Source: Aeromicrobium sp. Root236
Lineage (GTDB): Bacteria > Actinomycetota > Actinomycetes > Propionibacteriales > Nocardioidaceae
Direction: 5' to 3'
Assembly (NCBI RefSeq): GCF_001428805.1
Contig: NZ_LMIS01000001.1
Coordinates: forward strand, 1,972,976-2,036,975
Length of the DNA stretch: 64,000 nt
Part shown: piece after piece, positions 58,413 to 64,000 of the stretch
Layout: each line of letters starts with the position of its first letter
Numbering within the stretch: the first letter of the stretch is position 1
Notes under the pieces: model-generated
Seen by the model: the letters and a program-made list of their open reading frames with translations, nothing else
What the model was told of the DNA's origin: nothing
The model's database searches: none
Position numbers and translations under genes: made by a program

Positions 58413-59696
58413 ATGCGGGTGTCGAACGATCCTGCCGTCCCGTCGCTCCCCAACGGCCGGCCGACCAACGTGCAGCTCGCGCTGTTCCTGCGGCGCGGGC
58501 CGTACGCCCTTCTGGGGCTGGGCTCGATCGCTGCGGCACTGAGCGTGGAGAGCATCGGCACCGGTGAGGCCGGGATCATCGCGATGACGCTGCTGGTGCC
58601 GACGCTGGCCGCGCTGCACTGGGTCTGCGCGGACCGGCGCTGGGACAGTGACCTGCAGGACAGGATCGGCGCGTTCTACGTCACGACGCGGACGATCGTG
58701 GCGTTCGTCATCACCTGGCTCAACCCGTTCTTCTCGATCTTCGCGCTGATCGGCTACTTCGACAACCAGCTCTACGTGCCGCGTCGGTGGGCTGTCGTCG
58801 TCCTGCTGACAACGGCCGTCACGATGGCCGGCGCCCAGTCCGGCGGCCTGCCACCCGACGGTGCGCTGCAGCTCGCGCTGTTCCTCGGACTGCTGGTGCT
58901 CAACGGCGTGCTGACCGTCGTGATGACCAACGCCGACGTGCACGAGGCCGAGCTCGCGGCCGAGCGCAACACGACGATCGCGATGCTGGAGCAGGCCAAC
59001 GTACGCCTCGAGCAGGCGCTCGCGGAGAACGCGGGGCTGCAGGCACAGCTCGTCCAGCAGGCTCGGGAGTCGGGGGTGCACGACGAGCGCGAGCGCCTCG
59101 CGCTCGAGATCCACGACACGATCGCGCAGAACCTGACCGGCATCGTGACGCAGCTGCAGGCCGTGACGAACACGACCGACGACGCGGTCGGTCGGGTCCA
59201 CGTCGAGCGTGCCGCCGCGCTGGCCCGCGAAGCTCTCGGCGAGGCCCGGCGCTCGGTGCAAGGGCTGCTGCCGCTCCGGCTCGACAGCACGGACGTCGTC
59301 GAGGCGCTCACTCACCTGACCCGGGACTGGTCGGCGGCGACGAGCATCGCCGGCGAGGTCGTGGTGACCGGCGACGTCGAGCCCCAGCACCCGGACATCG
59401 AGGCGACGGTGCTGCGGGTCGCGCAGGAGGCGCTGACGAACGTCGGCAAGCATGCCCGGGCGCAGCGGGTCGGCGTGACGTTGTCGTACACCGGTGACGA
59501 GCTCGTCCTCGACGTACGTGATGACGGCATCGGCTTCGATCCCCATGCGGCGCCGCCGCCCGCGGGTCACGGGGTCGGGCTGCACGGCATGCAGCAGCGT
59601 GCGGCCCGGGTCGCCGGTGAGCTCGTGGTGGAGTCCGAGCCCGGGGCCGGCACCGCGATCTCGCTGCGCGTGCCGTCGGTGGTGGCGCATGGCTGA
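58413..59696 (+). CDS. Sensor histidine kinase, NarL-type (HisKA_3)
   Basis: A 427-residue kinase: N-terminal membrane region with five or six helices (about 25-170), coiled-coil linker, and HisKA_3 with the phosphoacceptor His in ERERLALEIHDTIAQN (about residue 234). HATPase follows with N box EALTNVGKHARAQ and G boxes DDGIGFD and GHGVGLHGM. It overlaps the response regulator by 8 bp. GGGGTG-type sites precede the ATG. It likely senses an envelope-active compound handled by the ABC pair. Confidence 0.9.
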   Translation: MRVSNDPAVPSLPNGRPTNVQLALFLRRGPYALLGLGSIAAALSVESIGTGEAGIIAMTLLVPTLAALHWVCADRRWDSDLQDRIGAFYVTTRTIVAFVITWLNPFFSIFALIGYFDNQLYVPRRWAVVVLLTTAVTMAGAQSGGLPPDGALQLALFLGLLVLNGVLTVVMTNADVHEAELAAERNTTIAMLEQANVRLEQALAENAGLQAQLVQQARESGVHDERERLALEIHDTIAQNLTGIVTQLQAVTNTTDDAVGRVHVERAAALAREALGEARRSVQGLLPLRLDSTDVVEALTHLTRDWSAATSIAGEVVVTGDVEPQHPDIEATVLRVAQEALTNVGKHARAQRVGVTLSYTGDELVLDVRDDGIGFDPHAAPPPAGHGVGLHGMQQRAARVAGELVVESEPGAGTAISLRVPSVVAHG

Positions 59697-60321
59697 GCCG
59701 ATCCGGTTGTTGCTGGTCGACGACCACCCGGTCGTACGCGACGGCCTGCGCGGCATGTGCGAGTCGTCGCCTGACTTCCTGGTCGTCGGTGAGGCGGGCG
59801 ACGGGGTCGAGGCGGTCTCGCTGGCGGCGGACCTCGATCCGGATGTCGTCCTGATGGATCTGCGGATGCCCGGTGGCAGCGGGCTCGACGCGATCGCCGC
59901 GCTGGCCGCGACCGGCAGTCGCTCCCACGTGTTGGTGCTCACGACGTACGACACCGATCGCGACATCATGGCCGCGCTGGACGCCGGAGCCACCGGCTAT
60001 CTGCTCAAGGACGCTCCCCGCGAGGAGCTGTTCGCCGCGATCCGCGCGGCCGCCGCCGGGGAGTCCGTGCTCTCGCCGGCTGTGGCGACACGGGTGGTCT
60101 CACGCGTACGCACAGCCGGCTCGGAGGCATTGAGTGGACGCGAGACCGACGTGCTCGCGCTGGTCGCGAAGGGCCGGTCCAACCGCGAGATCGCCCGGGC
60201 CCTGTTCGTCAGCGAGGCGACGGTCAAGACCCACCTCGGCCACGTCTACGGCAAGCTCGGCGTCAACGATCGCGCGTCGGCCGTGGCCACCGCGTACGAC
60301 CGAGGCCTGCTCGGCGGGTGA
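59689..60321 (+). CDS. NarL/FixJ-family response regulator
   Basis: A 210-residue two-domain regulator: REC domain with acidic pocket DDHP, phospho-Asp in DVVLMDLRMPGG (about residue 54) and LLKDAP (Lys), then a LuxR-type HTH (about 145-205, SGRETDVLALVAKGRSNREI and SEATVKTHLGHVYGKL). It is the cognate partner of the overlapping kinase and should control the ABC operon. Confidence 0.92.
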   Translation: MAEPIRLLLVDDHPVVRDGLRGMCESSPDFLVVGEAGDGVEAVSLAADLDPDVVLMDLRMPGGSGLDAIAALAATGSRSHVLVLTTYDTDRDIMAALDAGATGYLLKDAPREELFAAIRAAAAGESVLSPAVATRVVSRVRTAGSEALSGRETDVLALVAKGRSNREIARALFVSEATVKTHLGHVYGKLGVNDRASAVATAYDRGLLGG

Positions 60322-60350
60322 GGTGTTGACCGCTCGGTCACACTGTCGGC

Positions 60351-60683
60351 ATGACCATCGCAGACGCTTGGCGCACCGCCGGGGTCGAACTAGGTATCCA
60401 CGTCACGGCTCCGGCACGTGTCCAGCTTGGTAGCGCGGTAGGTGAATTTGACGCCTTTGTGGCGGACTTCGGCTCTGGTGCAGGGACCTTGGTCGCGTCC
60501 TCGCACAGAGTGCTCGATTCGGCCACCAGGGAAGCGGCGAAAAGAAGCGGGTTCTTCGTCAGCCAGGTCGATCCGGAAAGCTACGCCGTGTTCGATCGGT
60601 CCCTGTTCGTCGACACCCTGAATGACTGGGGTTGGTTCGGAACTGATGAGCGGCCGGACTGGTACACAGGCGAGTCGTGGTGA
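60351..60683 (+). CDS. Orphan hypothetical protein with atypical codon use
   Basis: A 110-residue soluble protein. It has MTIADAWRTAGVELGI at the start, a beta-rich centre and a Trp-rich end (TLNDWGWFGTDERPDWYTGESW). Codons such as CTA, GGT, AGA and AAA are far more frequent than in neighbours, suggesting recent acquisition. No start-linked ribosome site is clear. Size and tail resemble small immunity or effector-domain proteins, but I recognise no family. Confidence 0.55.
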   Translation: MTIADAWRTAGVELGIHVTAPARVQLGSAVGEFDAFVADFGSGAGTLVASSHRVLDSATREAAKRSGFFVSQVDPESYAVFDRSLFVDTLNDWGWFGTDERPDWYTGESW

Positions 60684-60730
60684 ACCTGACAGCTTTGCAA
60701 CGGGGATCGTCACACGCTGCTTGTCCCGCC

Positions 60731-61975
60731 CTATTCGCGGGGGTGGTGGGGTTGGTCTTTGGGGAGCAGGGGCGGTGGTCGAGAGATGTAGGTGTGGCCG
60801 GTAGGGGTCTGCCAGGTCGTGGTGTTGCCGTCGGGGGTGACGGTCCAGCCGGGTAGGTGTTTGAGGGTGTGGGATCTGGTGCAGAGGCCTTGACCGTTGG
60901 TGGCGGTGGTTTGGCCGCCGTCGGCGTAGGCGTGGATGTGGTCGTGGTGGCGGATCTTCAAATCACATCCGGGTTGGCGGCACCTCTGGTCGCGGGCGCG
61001 TATGTGGCTGGCGGTGGTGGTGTCGAAGTGGCGGCGGCGGGGTTCGCGGACGACCAGGGTGCCGTCGACGGGGTCGACGAGGAATCTGCGGATCCAGGCG
61101 TTGGGTGCGCCGGCGATGATGTCGTCGGCCACTGAGGGGCTGAGGGGGCCGTAGCCGGTCAGGTCGACCGGTTCTCCGGTGTCTTGACCGGTGAACGTTT
61201 CTGCGTCCATGACGAGGTGGACCTCGACGTTGGTGTCCTCAGCACGGGACTGTCCGGTGAGTCGTTCGACGAGGGTTTGGGTCATGATCTGCCCCAGGGT
61301 GCGTGGGTCACCGGCCGCACGGAGGGCACGAGCGTGCTGGTCCAGGGCCGTGTGTGCGGCGAGGATCTGCTCGGCCGGCCCGCGTGCGTGCAGGTGGGCG
61401 ACACCGTCGGCGTCAGGAAAGAGTGAGACGCGTTGGTCGGCGCGGTTGCGTTCGGCCCGGGTGGCGGCGGCTTCGGCGTCGAGGCGGATCACGGCCCGTG
61501 CGGTGAGCCGTGCCGCCTCGTGGCGGGTGAGCCCGACCAGCTGGTCGGCGATCTCACCATCGAGCACCAACAAGTCATCCGCCGACAGGGACACGGATTC
61601 GTTGACGACGGCCCGGATCACTGGTTCGGACAGTTGCCCGGCCAGGAACAACGCCTGCACCTGCGGCAACCGTTCCACACCCAGCGCGGTGCCGACCTGG
61701 GTGCCCGCAGCGGCCAGGCCAACCTTCCTGGCCATGGAGATCTCACCGATCACCGAGACCGTCGGATCGGGCCGTCCGACACCGGTCAACGCGACCCGTT
61801 CCGCGTGCAGGGCAGCGATCTGGGCCATCTGCTCAGCCTGGGCGGCGCTGATCGCCCGGTCCAACGCGATGATCGCGTCGATCCGGTTGGCCCCGAACCT
61901 CGGACCCGGGTCGGCACCGAAATCATGTTCGCGCACCTCGGCCAGCACGGCCTCGGGTGCGGTTTCGGTGAACAT
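60731..61975 (-). CDS. DUF222/HNH endonuclease-domain (13E12-type) protein
   Basis: A 414-residue protein: N-terminal DUF222 (about 1-300) and a C-terminal HNH nuclease-like motif (RCRQPGCDLKIRHHDHIHAYADGGQTT, then NGQGLCTRSHTLKH). Such genes occur as repeated families in actinobacteria (13E12 in Mycobacterium) and are thought to be homing-like. The gene is flanked by the orphan at 60351. No intron, inverted ends or target duplication is visible. It seems leaderless (TAGGTT six bases before the ATG). Confidence 0.85.
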   Translation of the reverse strand: MFTETAPEAVLAEVREHDFGADPGPRFGANRIDAIIALDRAISAAQAEQMAQIAALHAERVALTGVGRPDPTVSVIGEISMARKVGLAAAGTQVGTALGVERLPQVQALFLAGQLSEPVIRAVVNESVSLSADDLLVLDGEIADQLVGLTRHEAARLTARAVIRLDAEAAATRAERNRADQRVSLFPDADGVAHLHARGPAEQILAAHTALDQHARALRAAGDPRTLGQIMTQTLVERLTGQSRAEDTNVEVHLVMDAETFTGQDTGEPVDLTGYGPLSPSVADDIIAGAPNAWIRRFLVDPVDGTLVVREPRRRHFDTTTASHIRARDQRCRQPGCDLKIRHHDHIHAYADGGQTTATNGQGLCTRSHTLKHLPGWTVTPDGNTTTWQTPTGHTYISRPPPLLPKDQPHHPRE

Positions 61976-61981
61976 ACTTCC

Positions 61982-61987
61982 AACCTA
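61982..61987 (-). promoter_or_regulatory. -10 element TAGGTT, leaderless-type
   Basis: TAGGTT on the minus strand ends 6 nt before the ATG of the DUF222/HNH gene (61975). Confidence 0.4.
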
Positions 61988-62118
61988 GACGCCACCACTG
62001 ACACGCCTTTTCGGCTGCAATCCCGGCTGTGGACAACTCCTTTCGACGAGCTCAAGGAGCGGGGCCGACATATCCGGTGCCGACCGACATGCACATCACC
62101 GCTCCGCCCACTCCCCAC

Positions 62119-62916
62119 TCACTCCAGGCTGGCGCGGAACCGCTGCATGCCGGCGATCCAGTGATCCGCGTCGGCGGCCTTGCGGGCATACATCGCCCCG
62201 ACGTCGGCATGCGGCAGGGCGAAGAACGTCCCTGCCGCCACGGCCTCCAGCAGTACGTCCGCCACCGCCAGCGGCGACAGCGTCTCGCCCGCGGTGACGA
62301 CGGACTTCATGCCGAGGCGGGCATCGCCGACGGCGCTCGTCTCGCCCTCGACCAGCATGTCGGTGCGTACGCCCATGGGGCACAGGCAGCAGACCTGCAC
62401 GCCCCGGTCGCCGTACGTCGCGGCGAGCCACTCGGCGAAACCGACGGCCGCGTGCTTGGTCGTCGAGTACGTCGGAGAGCCCAACTGGGTCAGCAGCCCG
62501 GCCGCCGACGCCGTGCTGACGAAGCACCCAGCGCCCCGATCGAGCCACCCCGGCACCAGCGCGCGAGCCGCGACGACGTGCGCCTTGACGTTGACGTCCC
62601 ACGACAGGGCCCACTCGTCATCCGTCGCCTCGAGCCCGAAGCCCTTGAAGACGCCGGCGTTGGCAAAGTACGCATCGACCACGCCGGCCGCCTCGATCAG
62701 AGCGGTCACATGGCCGGCATCAGACGCATCACCCGCGACGTACGACACCCGGTCCGGGTGCGACGCGGAGAGCCGCTCAGCCGTCTCGGCAAGCCGTTCG
62801 CCGTCCAGGTCGCCGATGACCACCGAGGCACCGTGCTCGAGCAACCGCTGCGCGATGGCCGCGCCGATGCCGCTCGCCGCACCCGTGACGATCGTGCTGG
62901 CGCCAGAGATCTCCAC
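62119..62916 (-). CDS. Short-chain dehydrogenase/reductase
   Basis: A 265-residue SDR enzyme: NAD(P) site TGAASGIGAAIAQRLLEHG (about residue 12), the DGERL turn after the acidic D (NAD preference), NAG motif AYFANAGVF, catalytic Ser in STASAAG and YSTTK (Tyr/Lys). The GTG start at 62916 lies 2 bp after the upstream acyl-CoA dehydrogenase stop, so the two are co-transcribed. Confidence 0.86.
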   Translation of the reverse strand: MEISGASTIVTGAASGIGAAIAQRLLEHGASVVIGDLDGERLAETAERLSASHPDRVSYVAGDASDAGHVTALIEAAGVVDAYFANAGVFKGFGLEATDDEWALSWDVNVKAHVVAARALVPGWLDRGAGCFVSTASAAGLLTQLGSPTYSTTKHAAVGFAEWLAATYGDRGVQVCCLCPMGVRTDMLVEGETSAVGDARLGMKSVVTAGETLSPLAVADVLLEAVAAGTFFALPHADVGAMYARKAADADHWIAGMQRFRASLE

Positions 62917-62918
62917 GA

Positions 62919-64000
62919 TCAGGCGTGCTTCTTGAGCTCGGCGCGAGCCAGCGAGTTCTTGTGGACCTCGTCGGGACCGTCGGCGAACCGCAGCGTACGG
63001 ATGCCGGCGAACCACTCGGCGAGCGGGAAGTCCTGGCTGAGGCCGCCGGCGCCGTGCACCTGGATCGCCTTGTCGAGGATCCACTCCACGGTCTGCGGCG
63101 TGGCGATCTTGATGGCCTGGATCTCGGTGTGCGCGCCGCGGTTGCCGGCGGTGTCCATGAGCCACGCAGTCTTGAGCACCAGCAGGCGCAGCTGCTCGAT
63201 GCGTACGCGTGCCTCCGCGATCCAGTCGCGGACGACACCCTGGTCGGCGATCGGCTTCCCGAACGCGACCCGGTCGAGCGCACGCTTGCTCATCATCTCG
63301 ACGGCACGCTCGGCGATGCCCAAGGACCGCATGCAGTGATGGATGCGCCCGGGTCCGAGGCGCGCCTGGGCGATCGCGAACCCCTCGCCCTCCGGTCCGA
63401 TCAGGTTGCCGGCCGGCACGCGTACGTCGGTGAACGAGATCTCGGCGTGGCCGCCGTGGTCGCGGTCGTTGTAGCCGAACACGTGCATGCCGCGCTCGAT
63501 CTCGAAGCCCGGGGTGTCGCGCTCGACGAGGATCATCGACTGCTGGCGGTGCCGCTCGGCGGACGGGTCGGTCTTGCCCATCACGATGAAGATCTTGGCG
63601 TTGGGGTTCATCGCGCCGGTGATCCACCACTTGCGTCCGTTGATGACGTAGTCGTCGCCGTCCTTGACGATCGCCGTCTCGATGTTGGTGGCGTCGGACG
63701 AGGCGACCTTGGGCTCGGTCATCGCGAACGACGACCGGATCTCGCCGGCGAGCAACGGCTCGAGCCACTGCTTCTTCTGCTCCGGCGTGCCGAACATGTG
63801 CAGCACCTCCATGTTGCCGGTGTCCGGAGCTGCGCAGTTGATCGCGGCCGGCGCGAGCTGGATGCTGCGGCCGGTGATCTCGGCCAGCGGGGCGTACTGG
63901 AGGTTGGTCAGCCCGGCGCCCTCGCCCCCCGGGAGGAAGAAGTTCCAGAGCCCGCGCTTCTTGGCCTCGGCCTTGAGGTCCTCGAGGATCGCCGGGGGCG
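62919..64000 (-). CDS. Acyl-CoA dehydrogenase, ACAD10/11-like (5' truncated by window end)
   Basis: The reading frame runs off the right edge. The visible 360 residues include [28 protein letters not shown], the FAD/substrate block [39 protein letters not shown] and the C-terminal [18 protein letters not shown]. These match the longer ACAD10/11-like group of acyl-CoA dehydrogenases. It is followed in the same operon by the SDR gene, which suggests a fatty or terpenoid acid degradation step. The start codon is outside the window. Confidence 0.87.
   Translation of the reverse strand, partial: PPAILEDLKAEAKKRGLWNFFLPGGEGAGLTNLQYAPLAEITGRSIQLAPAAINCAAPDTGNMEVLHMFGTPEQKKQWLEPLLAGEIRSSFAMTEPKVASSDATNIETAIVKDGDDYVINGRKWWITGAMNPNAKIFIVMGKTDPSAERHRQQSMILVERDTPGFEIERGMHVFGYNDRDHGGHAEISFTDVRVPAGNLIGPEGEGFAIAQARLGPGRIHHCMRSLGIAERAVEMMSKRALDRVAFGKPIADQGVVRDWIAEARVRIEQLRLLVLKTAWLMDTAGNRGAHTEIQAIKIATPQTVEWILDKAIQVHGAGGLSQDFPLAEWFAGIRTLRFADGPDEVHKNSLARAELKKHA

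Noticed and set aside
60731..61975. DUF222/HNH gene as part of an insertion sequence or group II element
   Set aside because: No terminal inverted repeats, target duplications, transposase or reverse transcriptase domain seen around it.

Overview
The window is dense, high-GC DNA (roughly 70 percent by eye) with short intergenic gaps. It carries a dnaK-grpE-dnaJ-hspR operon with HAIR-type sites, many lipoproteins, several genes that look leaderless, and a DUF222/HNH (13E12-type) gene. Together these point to a chromosomal segment of an actinobacterium. Nocardioidaceae (Aeromicrobium or Nocardioides) is my best guess, by inference only. I see no rRNA, tRNA, CRISPR array, transposase or prophage gene, and no gene-free stretch longer than 300 bases.

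Layout. 1-7 kb: end of a membrane acyltransferase with an SGNH domain, an MFS exporter, an acyl-CoA dehydrogenase, a small membrane protein, a metal-receptor-like protein and a type II NADH dehydrogenase. 7-16 kb: a Pro-rich membrane protein, clpB under a HAIR-like site, a 49-residue acidic protein, then a flavin electron-transfer cassette (FMN-binding lipoprotein, ApbE, a 27-residue ORF, and an RnfD/NqrB-like membrane domain fused to a ferredoxin-NADP reductase domain), then a CrtI-like oxidoreductase. 15-26 kb: an alpha/beta hydrolase, fprA behind a possible iron box, two DHA2-type MFS exporters each divergent from or next to a regulator, a lipoprotein, a 3-hydroxyacyl-CoA dehydrogenase, a ribbon-helix-helix-like protein with a palindrome over its own start codon, a hexapeptide-repeat protein and another MFS. 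26-37 kb: acyl-CoA synthetase, fatty acid desaturase, tandem paralogous lipoproteins, pyruvate carboxylase, an LPXTG-type surface protein, a GNAT-like protein and small envelope proteins.

37-46 kb: the dnaK heat-shock operon, a PsbP-like lipoprotein, an MFS symporter, and an ECF42-type sigma factor with two DGPF (YCII-related) proteins behind a fitting promoter. 46-56 kb: a secreted protein, a TetR-controlled membrane-protein operon, trhO with a DUF202 gene, an MFS/ArsR divergent pair, a cupin-amidase pair, a secreted zinc metalloprotease and map. 56-64 kb: an ABC transporter with a histidine kinase and response regulator, a compositionally odd orphan gene beside the DUF222/HNH gene, then an SDR enzyme and a second acyl-CoA dehydrogenase cut by the window end.

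Regulatory logic is unusually readable. The clpB and dnaK upstream regions share an extended HspR-type motif. Two TetR systems have paired operators spaced 43 bp. The ECF42 promoter reads straight into its operon. About a dozen genes have a TANNNT hexamer 6-7 nt before the start codon, as expected for leaderless transcripts. A palindromic hexamer, CGTACG, is strongly over-represented in coding DNA.
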